Of a DNA stretch of 64,000 nt, positions 33,226-42,715 are shown piece after piece. The notes beneath the pieces are model-generated. The model was not told where the DNA came from and ran no database searches. It worked only from the letters and a program-made list of their open reading frames with translations. Within the stretch, counting starts at the first letter, position 1. Each line of letters begins with the position of its first letter. This DNA comes from Candidatus Pantoea floridensis (GTDB taxonomy: Bacteria > Pseudomonadota > Gammaproteobacteria > Enterobacterales > Enterobacteriaceae): positions 3,472,001-3,536,000 of the forward strand of contig NZ_OCMY01000001.1 in assembly GCF_900215435.1 (NCBI RefSeq). Direction: 5' to 3'. The translations under genes and the position numbers were made by a program.

Positions 33226-34485
33226 ATGCGTTTAGGCGTCATTGCGGACGACTTTACCGGTGCCACCGACATTGCCAGCTTCCTGGTTCAGCACGGCCTG
33301 CCGACCATTCAATTTAACGGCGTGCCACAAGGTCAGGATGAAGTAAGCGCGCAGGCGATTGTGATCAGCCTGAAGTCACGATCGTGCCCGCCGCAGCAGG
33401 CGATCGCACAGTCGCTGGCGGCGCTAAAGTGGCTGCAACAGCAGGGCTGCGATCGTTTTTATTTCAAATATTGTTCCACCTTCGATAGCACCGAGCAGGG
33501 CAACATCGGCCCGGTGACCGATGCGCTGTTGGCGGCGTTAGGTGAAACGCAAACGGTGATCTCGCCGTCGCTGCCGGTCAACGGCCGCACCGTGTATCAA
33601 GGCTATCTGTTTGTCGCCGACCAACTGCTGTCTGAATCCGGCATGCGCCACCATCCGGTAACGCCGATGACCGACAGCAATCTGGTGCGCCTGATGACGC
33701 GTCAGGCCAAAGGTCAGGCGGCGGTGATCAATGCAGCATTGCTTGATCAAGGTGCCGACGCGGTGCGTATGCAGCTGGAGAGCTTGAAAGCGCAGGGCAT
33801 CAACTATGTGGTGCTGGACGCGCTGCACGAGCAGCATCTGCTGACGCAGGGCGAAGCGCTCAAAGCGATGCGTCTGGTGACTGGCGGTTCAGGACTGGCG
33901 ATCGGGATTGCCCGCGCCTGGGCGACCCAGCAGCAGAACCGCGATGCCGAGCAGGCGGGACGTCCGCAGGGCGAACGCGCGGTGGTGATCTCTGGCTCTT
34001 GCTCGCAAATGACCAACCGCCAGGTGCAGGCGTACCGCCAGCAAGCGCCATCGCATGAAGTGTTGGTTGAACGCTGTTTGGAAGACGCCGAAGGTTATGC
34101 GCAAACGCTGTGCGATTGGGTGGCAGCACATCATCAGCCTGGGCTAGCACCGTTGCTCTTCGCCACCGCCGATGCGCAGCAGCTGCAGGCGATTCAGCAG
34201 CAGTACGGTGCCGCGCGCAGCAGCGAAGCGGTCGAGCAGTTATTTGCGGCGGTAACGCGTGAACTAAAAGCGCGCGGCTGGCAGCGCTTTATCGTCGCCG
34301 GCGGCGAAACCTCGGGCGTGGTAGCGCAGAGCCTGGGCGTTACCGCATTCCACATCGGACCGATGATTTCGCCGGGCGTGCCCTGGGTGCGTGACATCCA
34401 TCAGCCGCTGTCGCTGGCGTTGAAATCCGGCAACTTTGGTGACGAACAGTTCTTTTCCCGCGCACAAACGGAGTTTTCACTATGA
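33226..34485 (+). CDS. otnK: 3-oxo-tetronate kinase
   Basis: A 419-residue kinase of the four-carbon acid sugar kinase family (YgbK/DUF1537). It phosphorylates 3-oxo-tetronate at O4. The N-terminal MRLGVIADDFTGATDIASFL is the family's substrate-binding start. The C-terminal nucleotide domain shows VVISGSCSQMTNRQV near 250 and IVAGGETSGVVAQSLGV near 360. It overlaps otnC by four bases and follows ltnD by two. Confidence 0.93.
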   Translation: MRLGVIADDFTGATDIASFLVQHGLPTIQFNGVPQGQDEVSAQAIVISLKSRSCPPQQAIAQSLAALKWLQQQGCDRFYFKYCSTFDSTEQGNIGPVTDALLAALGETQTVISPSLPVNGRTVYQGYLFVADQLLSESGMRHHPVTPMTDSNLVRLMTRQAKGQAAVINAALLDQGADAVRMQLESLKAQGINYVVLDALHEQHLLTQGEALKAMRLVTGGSGLAIGIARAWATQQQNRDAEQAGRPQGERAVVISGSCSQMTNRQVQAYRQQAPSHEVLVERCLEDAEGYAQTLCDWVAAHHQPGLAPLLFATADAQQLQAIQQQYGAARSSEAVEQLFAAVTRELKARGWQRFIVAGGETSGVVAQSLGVTAFHIGPMISPGVPWVRDIHQPLSLALKSGNFGDEQFFSRAQTEFSL

Positions 34486-35108
34486 CCGAACAACAAGCAC
34501 GCGATGAGATGGTGCAGCTCGGCGCCTCCTTCTTTCAGCGCGGCTACGCCACCGGCTCGGCGGGCAATCTGTCGCTGCTGTTAGAGGACGGCAATCTGCT
34601 GGCCACGCCTACCGGTTCGTGTCTTGGCGAGCTGCAGGCCGATCGCCTGTCAAAAGTGACGCTGCAGGGCGAATGGCTTTCCGGCGACAAGCCATCGAAA
34701 GAAGTGGCGTTTCACCGCGCGCTTTACCTGAACAATGCGGAGTGCAAAGCGGTGGTGCATCTGCACAGCCACTATTTGACCGCGCTCTCTTGTCTCAACG
34801 ATCTCGACAATGAAAATTGCATTCGCCCGTTCACGCCGTACGTGGTGATGCGCGTGGGAGATGTGCCGGTGGTGCCATATTACAAGCCGGGCGATGCGCG
34901 TTTAGCTGAGGATCTGGCTAATCTGGCCTCGCGCTATAACGCCTTCCTGCTGGCGAATCATGGCCCGGTGGTGGTGGGCAAATCACTGCGCGAAGCCGCC
35001 AATAATACCGAAGAACTGGAAGAGACCGCGCGTCTGATGTTTACGCTCGGCGACCGCTCAATTCGTTATCTCACCGCTAACGAAGTGGCGGAATTGAGGA
35101 ATGTCTAA
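34482..35108 (+). CDS. otnC: 3-oxo-tetronate 4-phosphate decarboxylase
   Basis: A 208-residue class II aldolase/adducin family enzyme that decarboxylates 3-oxo-tetronate 4-phosphate to dihydroxyacetone phosphate. The zinc-binding HLHSH (His93, His95) and the acidic residue Glu74 are in place; the third His is in [13 protein letters not shown] near 160. [12 protein letters not shown] near 25 is the phosphate loop. It overlaps otnK (ATGA) and otnI (one base), so it is translated with both. Confidence 0.92.
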   Translation: MTEQQARDEMVQLGASFFQRGYATGSAGNLSLLLEDGNLLATPTGSCLGELQADRLSKVTLQGEWLSGDKPSKEVAFHRALYLNNAECKAVVHLHSHYLTALSCLNDLDNENCIRPFTPYVVMRVGDVPVVPYYKPGDARLAEDLANLASRYNAFLLANHGPVVVGKSLREAANNTEELEETARLMFTLGDRSIRYLTANEVAELRNV

Positions 35109-35887
35109 TGCCTAAGTTTGCAGCCAATTTATCTACGCAGTTTGGTGAACAGCCGTTTATCGCGCGTTTTGCCGCCGCAGCTAACGCCGGTTTTCGCGCC
35201 GTCGAGTTTTTGTTCCCGTATGATTTCCCAGCAGACATCATCAAAGCGGAGCTGGAAAAACATCAGCTGGAGCTGGTGCTGTTCAACACCGCGGCGGGCA
35301 ACGTGCAGGCGGGCGAATGGGGCGTTTCCGCCATTCCGGGCCGTGAAGAGCAAGCGCGTGGCGATATTGACCGTGCGCTAGAGTACGCGCTGGCTTTGAA
35401 TTGCCAGCAGGTGCATGTGATGGCAGCCACGCTACCCAACGGCGCCGATCGCGCAAAGTATGAAGCGACTTTTGTGCAGAATATGCACTACGCTGCCGAG
35501 CGTTTTGCGCCGCACGGCATTCGCCTGTTGCTTGAGGCGCTCAATCCCGTGACCAAGCCGAATTACCTCTACTCTAGCCAGTATCAAACGTTATTGATGA
35601 TGGAGCGAATCGATCGTCCTAACGTCTTTACCCAGCTCGATCTGTTTCATGCGCAGCTGGTGGACGGCAATCTGACCCATCTTATCCGTGAATACGCCGG
35701 GCGTTATCGCCATATCCAGATTGCCTCGGCGCCGCATCGCCACGAGCCTGACGAAGGCGAAATCAACTATTCGTATCTGTTCAACCTGCTGGATGAAGTG
35801 GGCTACGACGGTTGGGTGGGGTGTGAATATATCCCGCGCGGCCGCACCGAAGCCGGTCTTGGCTGGTTCGCGCCCTACGCAAAATAA
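35108..35887 (+). CDS. otnI: 2-oxo-tetronate isomerase
   Basis: A 259-residue TIM-barrel protein of the hydroxypyruvate isomerase family (YgbM/OtnI). It interconverts 2-oxo- and 3-oxo-tetronate, the step between LtnD and OtnK. It shows [19 protein letters not shown] near 32, [13 protein letters not shown] near 138 (metal ligand Glu) and [20 protein letters not shown] near 198. The start ATG overlaps the otnC stop by one base. A permease gene follows after 118 bases. Confidence 0.92.
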   Translation: MPKFAANLSTQFGEQPFIARFAAAANAGFRAVEFLFPYDFPADIIKAELEKHQLELVLFNTAAGNVQAGEWGVSAIPGREEQARGDIDRALEYALALNCQQVHVMAATLPNGADRAKYEATFVQNMHYAAERFAPHGIRLLLEALNPVTKPNYLYSSQYQTLLMMERIDRPNVFTQLDLFHAQLVDGNLTHLIREYAGRYRHIQIASAPHRHEPDEGEINYSYLFNLLDEVGYDGWVGCEYIPRGRTEAGLGWFAPYAK

Positions 35888-36005
35888 CCCGGGTTTTACC
35901 GCTCAACACAGGGCTTTTGTGCGCTGTGTTGGGCAAGTCATACCTTAATCCGACAACACCAGAGAAATCTGTACCTAAAAAATACTTATAAGATAGAGGG
36001 TTACC

Positions 36006-37358
36006 ATGTCTACCGCGTTGTTACTCGCCATTGCTACCGCCAGCATCGTGATCTTGCTGTTGCTGGTAATTAAAACCAAAGTGCACCCCTTCGTGGCGCT
36101 GATAATTGTCAGCCTGCTGGTCGCCATTGCCACCGGCATTCCGGCGGACAACATTATGGAAACCATCTTTAGCGGGATGGGCAATTTGCTGGGGCATATC
36201 ACCATTATCATCGTGCTGGGTGCGATGCTCGGCGCGGTGATTGAAGCCTCGGGCGGGGCGGAATCGCTGGCGCAGCGCTTTAGTAAATCGCTGGGTATCA
36301 AACGCACCGTCGCGGCGCTGACCATGGCAGCCTTTATCCTCGGCATTCCGGTGTTTTTTGAGGTTGGTTTTATCATCGTGATCCCGCTGATTTATGGCTT
36401 CACCAAAGTGGCGCGCGTCTCGCCGCTCAAGTTTGGCTTGCCGATGGCGGGCGTGATGTTAACGGTGCACGTGGCGCTGCCGACGCATCCAGGCGCAGCG
36501 GCGGCCGCCGGTATTTTGCATACCGACATGGGCTGGCTGATGATGCTGGGGATTATGATCTCGATTCCGGTTGGTATTGTCGGCTACTTCGTCGCGAAAG
36601 CGATGAACCTGCGTCAGTATCATCTGTCGGTTGATGTGCTGGAACAACTGCAGCTGGCGAAACCCGAAGGCACGGCGAAAAACGACGCGCCACCGCCGGG
36701 TGCGCTGACCATTACCGGGCTGATCATCGTGCCGATCCTGTTAATCGTCCTGGGAACGTTGGCTCACACCACGCTGGCAGAGGGCAGCGTGCTGCGCTCG
36801 GTAATGACGGTCATAGGTACGCCGGCGATTGCGTTACTGATTGCGCTTGGGCTAGCGGCGTGGCTGCTGGGCGTGCGTCGCGGCTGGAGCAAAGAGAAGC
36901 TGGAAGATCTGACTGGCCGCGCCATCCCCAGTTCTGCCAGCGTGATTCTGGTAGCGGGCGCAGGTGGAGCATTTGGTAAAGTGCTGGTGGAGTCCGGCGT
37001 GGGTAAAGCGCTGGCGCTAACGCTGGAAACACTGCATCTGCCGCTGGTGCCCGCAGCCTTTATTCTGTCGCTGGCGTTGCGTGCATCGCAGGGATCGGCC
37101 ACGGTAGCGATTCTCACCACCAGCGGCTTACTGAGTCAGGCGGTGGGCGATGTGACGGATATGCAGCGCGTACTGGTGACGCTGGCAGCTTGTTTCGGCG
37201 GATTAGGTTTGTCACACGTCAATGATGCGGGTTTCTGGGTGGTGACGCGCTATCTGGGCTTATCGGTCGCCGACGGTTTGAAGACCTGGACAGTGTTGAC
37301 AACCGTGATGGGCCTGAGCGGTTTCGCGCTGACGTGGCTGGTGTGGGAAATAATTTAA
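36006..37358 (+). CDS. GntP-family sugar-acid permease (YgbN-like)
   Basis: A 450-residue protein with at least twelve hydrophobic segments, of the gluconate:H+ symporter family. It resembles YgbN of the E. coli ygb cluster: IKTKVHPFVALIIVSLLVA near 22, GGAESLAQRFSKSLGIKRT near 82 and SHVNDAGFWVVTRYLGLS near 404. Its place after otnI suggests it imports threonate or a related four-carbon sugar acid. A hairpin (CAACACAG/CTGTGTTG, 35904-35911 with 35924-35931) lies between otnI and this gene and could lower its expression. Confidence 0.9.
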   Translation: MSTALLLAIATASIVILLLLVIKTKVHPFVALIIVSLLVAIATGIPADNIMETIFSGMGNLLGHITIIIVLGAMLGAVIEASGGAESLAQRFSKSLGIKRTVAALTMAAFILGIPVFFEVGFIIVIPLIYGFTKVARVSPLKFGLPMAGVMLTVHVALPTHPGAAAAAGILHTDMGWLMMLGIMISIPVGIVGYFVAKAMNLRQYHLSVDVLEQLQLAKPEGTAKNDAPPPGALTITGLIIVPILLIVLGTLAHTTLAEGSVLRSVMTVIGTPAIALLIALGLAAWLLGVRRGWSKEKLEDLTGRAIPSSASVILVAGAGGAFGKVLVESGVGKALALTLETLHLPLVPAAFILSLALRASQGSATVAILTTSGLLSQAVGDVTDMQRVLVTLAACFGGLGLSHVNDAGFWVVTRYLGLSVADGLKTWTVLTTVMGLSGFALTWLVWEII

Positions 37359-37367
37359 GGGTTCCCT

Positions 37368-37456
37368 GGTCGCCATGAATGGCGACCCTACAAACGGGCA
37401 TTGCGTACGGTCGCCATTCATGCGGGCATTGCGTAGGGTCGCCATTCATGGCGACC
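37368..37456. repeat. REPIN-like array with a 28-bp tandem duplication
   Basis: A CGCCAT-type unit on the minus strand (37368-37391), a truncated unit (37409-37422), and a full unit on the plus strand (37433-37456). Bases 37395-37422 and 37423-37450 are tandem copies of a 28-bp segment differing at one position, so the truncated unit arose by duplication. It lies between the convergent permease gene and sbcB. Confidence 0.88.
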
Positions 37457-37476
37457 TCTCACCAGACCGCAGAGGA

Positions 37477-38898
37477 CTAAGACACCAGCTCCTGCGCATA
37501 CAAATACAGCGCCTTCAGCTGCGCCATCTTCTCTGCATTACCCTCATGCAAACTCGCCAGTGACTCCAGCTCCAGCAGGAACGCCTGCACACGCTCAGCA
37601 TTGAGCGCTTCGCGGCGGTGCTGCAACCAGCGTTGCTGCTCGGCATCATCCAACGTGCCGGGGAAATTACGCGCCCGATAGCGGAACAGCAGTTTGGCAA
37701 TGCGCTTATCTTCAAAGGTTAAATCCAGCGCCGGCAAATTCTGCGGCGGCGTCTGGCGCACAATGTTCATACCCGCGCGATCGGCATCGCTAAAGAAACC
37801 CTCATACAGCTGCGCATCTACATCATCTGAAGGCGTAAACGGCTCAGCATCAGCAAACAGCGCCACCACTTTTTCCCGCACTTCCGCATGCTCGCGCAGC
37901 ACTTTTAGGTTCGCGAGGCAGCGTTGGCGATCGATACCTAAGCGCGCAGCATCTTCCGGACGCAGCGTGCTCGCCGGCGCCAGCACCGGACATTTATTGA
38001 TATGGACCAGCTTAATCGGCACGGCAGGAAGATCGCCTAACTCGCTGCTACGCGTATATAAACGCTCGCGCAGTTCGTCAGATTCCAGCTCAAGCAGCGG
38101 CGACATATCACCGGCCAAATCAGCGACAATCAGCGCATTGCGGTTATCCGGATGCCACGCCAGCGGCACAATCCAGCTGGTGTTGCCGCGCGCCGCGCCG
38201 AACATGCCGGAAACGTGCACCAGCGGCTTCATCTGCGGGATATCAATCAGCGTCATCAATTTCTGCTTGTTGCGATGGCTAAACAGAAACTCAAACAGCT
38301 TCGGCTGCTTCTCTTTCACCAGTTTCGCCATTGCCAGCGTGGCATACACGTCAGACATTGCATCGTGCGCCTGTTCGTGCGCCACGCCGTTGGCCTTAGT
38401 GAGATGCTCCAGCTTAAAGCTCGGGAAGCCGTCATCATTTTCCGGCCAGACAATGCCTTCCGGACGCAGCGCGTAGCAGGCGCGCATCACATCCAGCAGA
38501 TCCCAGCGCGAATTGCCGTTTTGCCAACTCCAGCCATAAGGATCAAAGAAGTTGCGATAGAAGATATTGCGCGTCACTTCATCGTCAAAACGCACATTGT
38601 TGTAACCAATCACACAGGTTTGCGGCTCGCTAAACAGGCCGTGAATGCGCTCGGCAAATGCCGCTTCTGTCACGCCACGCGCTTTGGCGGTTTGCGGCGT
38701 AATGCCGGTGATCATCACCGCTTCTGGCTGCGGCAAATAATCGTCCGCGGGCTGGCAGTAAAACACCTGCGGTTCACCTACCGCATTGAATTCTTTATCG
38801 GTACGCAGGCCAGCAAACTGTGCCGGGCGGTCCAGCGAAGGACTTTTACCGAAGGTCTCATAATCGTGAAATAAGAAGGTGAACTCAGAGGCGGGCAC
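37477..38898 (-). CDS. sbcB: Exonuclease I
   Basis: A 3'-5' exonuclease for single-stranded DNA used in recombination and mismatch repair, 473 residues from GTG 38898. The DnaQ-like nuclease domain has FLFHDYETFGKSP (Asp12, Glu14), IGYNNVRFDDEVTRN near 105 and AHDAMSDVYAT near 180, the DEDDh set. The rest matches E. coli ExoI closely in content. The GTG has AGGA nine bases upstream and the expected N-terminus; a TTG at 38925 would add nine residues without support. Confidence 0.96.
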   Translation of the reverse strand: MPASEFTFLFHDYETFGKSPSLDRPAQFAGLRTDKEFNAVGEPQVFYCQPADDYLPQPEAVMITGITPQTAKARGVTEAAFAERIHGLFSEPQTCVIGYNNVRFDDEVTRNIFYRNFFDPYGWSWQNGNSRWDLLDVMRACYALRPEGIVWPENDDGFPSFKLEHLTKANGVAHEQAHDAMSDVYATLAMAKLVKEKQPKLFEFLFSHRNKQKLMTLIDIPQMKPLVHVSGMFGAARGNTSWIVPLAWHPDNRNALIVADLAGDMSPLLELESDELRERLYTRSSELGDLPAVPIKLVHINKCPVLAPASTLRPEDAARLGIDRQRCLANLKVLREHAEVREKVVALFADAEPFTPSDDVDAQLYEGFFSDADRAGMNIVRQTPPQNLPALDLTFEDKRIAKLLFRYRARNFPGTLDDAEQQRWLQHRREALNAERVQAFLLELESLASLHEGNAEKMAQLKALYLYAQELVS

Positions 38899-39097
38899 GG
38901 CATTATCCTGGCTGTGGAGAATCAACGCACAGGATAGTCGTCCCTGGGTGGCAGTACAACCTTGATCATCCTCGCTGCGAGCGGGCGCGCAGCATTTAGG
39001 CGCAGTTCATACTTTTTTTCAATTTATTCAGATCTGTAAGCGCTATTTGCCGTAAAACGTGCGGCGGTAAATTCATTTTTTTGATTTCGAGGAAGAA

Positions 39098-40267
39098 GTG
39101 TTGAAAAGGCGTCTGCTGGTAACTGTATCTGGAATGATTGTTTGGGCATCGTTGGCGCAGGCCGACGACAGCATGCCGTTTCCCCTGACGCCACCGCCGA
39201 TTGATGCGGCTTCGTGGGTGCTAATGGACGCCACTACCGGCCAGATTCTAACCGCCGGTAATCCGGACGAAGAGCGCAACCCGGCAAGTTTGACAAAACT
39301 GATGACCGGCTATGTGGTCGATCGCGCGATCGATCAGAATAAAGTCAGCCGCGATGACAAAGTCACCATCGGTAAAGATGCGTGGGGCGCAGGCAATCCG
39401 GTGTTCAAGGGCTCTTCACTGATGTTCCTTAAACCGGGCGATCAGGTTACGGTACGCGATCTGATGCGTGGCGTGATTATCGATTCCGGTAATGATGCCT
39501 GTGTGGCGCTGGCGGATCATGTCGCCGGTAGCGAAGCCAGCTTCGTCACCATGATGAACAGCTACGTGCAGAAGCTTGGTTTAACGCACACCCACTTCGA
39601 AACCGTGCACGGCCTCGATGCGCCGGGTCAACACACTACCGCACGCGATTTAGCCGTGCTGTCACGTGCCATCATCAGCGGCGAGCCCGATTTCTACGCC
39701 ATGTACGGCGAGAAAACCCTGACCTGGAACGGTATCACCCAAAACAACCGCAACGGCTTGCTGTGGGACCAGAATCTGCACGTCGATGGCCTGAAAACCG
39801 GTCATACCGAAAGCGCTGGCTTCAATATCATCGCGTCGAATGTGGTAGGGCGTCATCGCCTGATCGCGGTGATTATGGGCGGCAAGAGTCCGAAAGGGCG
39901 TGAAGATCAGGCACGTAAACTGCTGGTGTGGGGCCAAAACAACTTTGATACCGTGCAGCTGTTCCACGCGGGCAAGAAAATCGGTACGGAAAACGTCTGG
40001 TACGGCAATCCGCACCAGGTGGATGTCGGCACTACCCAGGATATCTATCTGTCACTGCCGCGCACTGAAGTTTCCAATGTGATGGCCAAGTATGTGATTG
40101 ATCGCAAAGACCTGGAAGCACCGTTAAAAGCGGGCGAGCAGATTGGTGAAATCCAGGTGATGGACAAAGATAAGCAGCTGGCAAGCTATCCGCTCTACAC
40201 GCTGCAAGCGGTTGATCAGGCAGGCATCATCACGCGCATCAGTGATTACCTGAAAAAGAAACTGTAA
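39098..40267 (+). CDS. dacD: D-alanyl-D-alanine carboxypeptidase, PBP6b
   Basis: A 389-residue low-molecular-mass penicillin-binding protein that trims pentapeptides of peptidoglycan in the periplasm. It has a signal peptide ending LAQA-D, the SLTK box (Ser64, Lys67), SGN (130-132) and KTG (233-235). The C-terminal PBP5-like domain ends in an amphipathic helix (ITRISDYLKKKL) that anchors it to the membrane. It starts at GTG 39098 or TTG 39101, both close to GAGGA. It is divergent from sbcB, as in E. coli. Confidence 0.94.
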   Translation: MLKRRLLVTVSGMIVWASLAQADDSMPFPLTPPPIDAASWVLMDATTGQILTAGNPDEERNPASLTKLMTGYVVDRAIDQNKVSRDDKVTIGKDAWGAGNPVFKGSSLMFLKPGDQVTVRDLMRGVIIDSGNDACVALADHVAGSEASFVTMMNSYVQKLGLTHTHFETVHGLDAPGQHTTARDLAVLSRAIISGEPDFYAMYGEKTLTWNGITQNNRNGLLWDQNLHVDGLKTGHTESAGFNIIASNVVGRHRLIAVIMGGKSPKGREDQARKLLVWGQNNFDTVQLFHAGKKIGTENVWYGNPHQVDVGTTQDIYLSLPRTEVSNVMAKYVIDRKDLEAPLKAGEQIGEIQVMDKDKQLASYPLYTLQAVDQAGIITRISDYLKKKL

Positions 40268-40287
40268 TCCATCGCGTATTTTAGCGT

Positions 40288-40320
40288 TGCCATCATCGCC
40301 GCTACACGGCGGTGATGGCA
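40288..40320 (+). terminator. Long hairpin after dacD
   Basis: A 14-bp stem with one G-T pair, TGCCATCATCGCCG (40288-40301) with CGGCGGTGATGGCA (40307-40320), around a five-base loop. It lies 20 bases past dacD and 35 bases before the gyrI start. No T run follows, so it may protect the mRNA end or act with Rho, and is not a classical terminator. Confidence 0.55.
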
Positions 40321-40355
40321 CAATCGAGCTTTCTGCTGCTGATCTGAGGCAAAGT

Positions 40356-40820
40356 ATGAAAGCATGGATTGTTGAACGTCATCCGCAAAGCTGGCTTGGC
40401 TATCACCTGCAAGGACCGTGGGAGGAGACCGTGCCGCGTGGCTTTGACCGACTGAAACGTTGGGTCAGTGAGCATGATGCGAAAGGTGAATGGCTGGCTA
40501 TTTATTACGGTAATCCGCGAGAGCTGTCGCCGGAAGAGTTGCGGGTTGAAACGGTGATTACTGCAGCGGAAGCGGTTATTCCCGCCCCCGGTGACGATAT
40601 CGAAAAAGGCCTGTTGCCCGGCGGACGCTATTTCCATGCCCGCGTCGAGGTACGTAATAACGAATTTTATGAGGCGTGGTGCAGTTTGTTCGATAAGTTA
40701 AACAAGCAGCGTGAATGGCAAGTCGATAATCGTCCCTGTTTCGAACAGTACCTTTCCGACGGATCCGACAGCGGCAATTGGCTGGTGGATATGTTCATTC
40801 CGGTGCGTGCGGCTGAATAA
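40356..40820 (+). CDS. sbmC: DNA gyrase inhibitor SbmC/GyrI
   Basis: A 154-residue GyrI-like protein that protects or inhibits DNA gyrase and shields cells from microcin B17 in E. coli. It reads MKAWIVERHPQSWLGYHLQG, with WLAIYYGNPRELSPEELRVE near 50 and a C-terminal NWLVDMFIPV. ATG 40356 has GAGG upstream and gives the family's length; the upstream frame runs through the hairpin. It follows dacD as in E. coli. I see no clear LexA box, although the E. coli gene is SOS-induced. Confidence 0.9.
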   Translation: MKAWIVERHPQSWLGYHLQGPWEETVPRGFDRLKRWVSEHDAKGEWLAIYYGNPRELSPEELRVETVITAAEAVIPAPGDDIEKGLLPGGRYFHARVEVRNNEFYEAWCSLFDKLNKQREWQVDNRPCFEQYLSDGSDSGNWLVDMFIPVRAAE

Positions 40821-40827
40821 AATACGC

Positions 40828-40886
40828 GGTCACCATGAATGGCGACCCTACAAAACACGCCCGTAGGGTCGCCATTTATGGTGACC
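40828..40886. repeat. REPIN-like pair of GTAG-headed palindromes
   Basis: Two CGCCAT-type units in opposite orientation (40828-40851 and 40863-40886), heads facing 11 bases apart. Both carry the same CACCAT variant in the outer arm, so the whole element forms one long hairpin. It lies eight bases past the sbmC stop. Confidence 0.88.
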
Positions 40887-41060
40887 GATTCAATCACCGC
40901 ACAAAACCCGATGCGTTACATCAATGTTTCTATTGAGAAAACCAGATGTAACATGCATGTTTTATTTCACGTAAAGACGAAAAAGATTGCGTTCAACCCT
41001 GATGGTTCGCGTCTTGCCAGGGTAACATAGCGCGCAAATCGTTACCGTTCCCGGACAACC

Positions 41061-42119
41061 ATGTTACGCGCCGACAAGCCCATCTCGCCGATTGAGTTCT
41101 GGTTCTACCGCCACTATCGCATCATGCATGGTGTACGCATCGCTATCGCCTTTGTGCTGTGCTTCCTGTTTGTACGCCTCACCGATATTCCTGAAGGCAC
41201 CTGGCCGCTGATTACGCTGGTGGTAGTGATGGGGCCAATTTCAACCTGGGGCAACGTGCTGCCGCGCGTAGTCCAGCGCATCAGCGGCACCTTCGCCGGT
41301 TTACTTTCCGGCTTGATTGCCCTGAAGCTGGAGCTGTTTTCCCTGCCGGTGATGCTGGTGTGGTGCGCCATCGTGATGGTGGTTTGCGGTTACCTGACGC
41401 TGGGAAAACATCCCTATATGGCGTTGCTGATCGGCATCACGCTTGGCGTGGTGGTGGGCGCACCGGCCGGTGATTTCACTATCGCCATGTGGCGCGGCGG
41501 GGATGTGATTCTGGGGTCGCTGATGGCGCTGCTGTTTAGTGCCATCTGGGCTCAACGCGCTTACACTCATTGGCGCATCCAGCTGTCAGATGCTTTCATC
41601 GCCATGGCGAAACTGCATCACACCGGTTTTTCTGCCAATTTGCTGGAAAAACCGCGCCTGAATAAACCTTTCCAGAAGCTGCTAAGTGCCGTCATCAAAA
41701 TGCGTTCGCTGCTGGATCCGTCAAGCAAAGAGACGCGAATTCCGAAATCGGTGTTTGAAGCGATCCAAACTATCAATCGCAATATGGTAAACACCATGCA
41801 GATGCAAATTGATGCGTGGTGGTCGTCGCGTGAAAGTCATCTGATTATGCTCAATGCGCCAACGCTGCGCCGCACCCAGCAGATGACGGAAGACACGCTT
41901 AATGCGCTGGCCACGCTGGTGGTGAAAGGGGAAACCGAAGAGATCACCGCTAACAGCCTCGTACTGGAGGAGATCACCCAGGAGCTGGAACAGCTCATCG
42001 CTAATCGCAGCGGACGTCCAGAAACGACGGCAATTTACGGTTACGTCTGGCTGAGCCTGGAGCAGGCGCGTCAGCTGGAACGGATGACCGATTTAGTGCG
42101 CCTGGCGTTGCGCAAATAG
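41061..42119 (+). CDS. yeeA: FUSC-family inner membrane protein YeeA
   Basis: A 352-residue protein, the same length as E. coli YeeA. It has about six membrane segments in the first 160 residues (for example EGTWPLITLVVVMGPISTWG near 45) and a soluble helical C-terminal half (ETRIPKSVFEAIQTINRNMV near 223). The family is related to aromatic acid efflux proteins such as AaeB, but the substrate of YeeA is unknown. It lies upstream of yeeX in the same orientation, as in E. coli. Confidence 0.92.
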   Translation: MLRADKPISPIEFWFYRHYRIMHGVRIAIAFVLCFLFVRLTDIPEGTWPLITLVVVMGPISTWGNVLPRVVQRISGTFAGLLSGLIALKLELFSLPVMLVWCAIVMVVCGYLTLGKHPYMALLIGITLGVVVGAPAGDFTIAMWRGGDVILGSLMALLFSAIWAQRAYTHWRIQLSDAFIAMAKLHHTGFSANLLEKPRLNKPFQKLLSAVIKMRSLLDPSSKETRIPKSVFEAIQTINRNMVNTMQMQIDAWWSSRESHLIMLNAPTLRRTQQMTEDTLNALATLVVKGETEEITANSLVLEEITQELEQLIANRSGRPETTAIYGYVWLSLEQARQLERMTDLVRLALRK

Positions 42120-42280
42120 TTTTCTCAGGCAATGACTTAATGTGAATCACGCTTTCTTTGCGCTAAGATAAGCGCCAGTCCGAATTTAGCTGTGAAAATT
42201 GCAACCCTTGCGGTCAAACCGCTAAGCTAAACGTTATGACTATTCCGCCTGCCGATGCAGGCCTTAAGAAAGGTGCCAAC

Positions 42281-42601
42281 ATGGAAAATGCCAAGCAATC
42301 ATTTCAGGACGTACTGGAGTTTGTGCGTATGTTCCGTCGTAAAAACAAACTGCAGCGCGAAATCGTGGATAACGAGAAGAAAGTCCGTGATAACCAGAAA
42401 CGTGTATTGCTGCTGGACAACCTGAGCGAATACATCAAACCTGGCATGAGCATTGAAGCGGTGCAGGAAATTATCGCCAGCATGCGTGTGGATTATGAAG
42501 ACCGCGTGGATGAGTACATCATTAAAAACGCTGATCTCTCCAAAGAGCGTCGCGAGCTGTCGAAAAAATTGAAAGCGATGGGCGAGCCTAAAGCGCAGTA
42601 A
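42281..42601 (+). CDS. yeeX: DUF496 family protein YeeX
   Basis: A 106-residue, highly charged helical protein, very like E. coli YeeX ([39 protein letters not shown] near 48). Coiled-coil segments occupy most of it. The biochemical function is not known. ATG 42281 has AAAGG upstream; an in-frame ATG at 42236 adds 15 residues without a good site. A GAAA-loop hairpin follows seven bases after the stop. Confidence 0.93.
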   Translation: MENAKQSFQDVLEFVRMFRRKNKLQREIVDNEKKVRDNQKRVLLLDNLSEYIKPGMSIEAVQEIIASMRVDYEDRVDEYIIKNADLSKERRELSKKLKAMGEPKAQ

Positions 42602-42607
42602 TTCTCA

Positions 42608-42623
42608 GGGGCCGAAAGGCCCC
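42608..42623 (+). terminator. GAAA-tetraloop hairpin after yeeX
   Basis: GGGGCC (42608-42613), GAAA loop, GGCCCC (42618-42623), followed by AAATTT. The stem and loop are very stable, but there is no long T run, so termination here may be partial. Confidence 0.6.
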
Positions 42624-42648
42624 AAATTTCAGGAAGCAACACCAACCT

Positions 42649-42704
42649 GTAGCGGCGCAATTGATTGCGCTATTTTTATGCCCGTTTCAACATCGCGCCG
42701 CTAC
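42649..42704. repeat. Second REP-like type with T-rich tail (outward GTAG heads)
   Basis: GTAGCGGCGC (42649-42658) and GCGCCGCTAC (42695-42704) form the ends. Inside, GCGCAA/TTGCGC (42655-42660 with 42665-42670) is followed by TATTTTTA and can terminate plus-strand transcripts. The GTAG heads face outward, unlike the other elements in this window, and the core differs, so this is a separate family. Confidence 0.65.
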
Positions 42705-42715
42705 CAAATGTGCAG

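Noticed and set aside
38152..38874. 240-codon frame opposite sbcB
   Set aside because: Antisense shadow; the real gene on the minus strand has complete DEDDh motifs.
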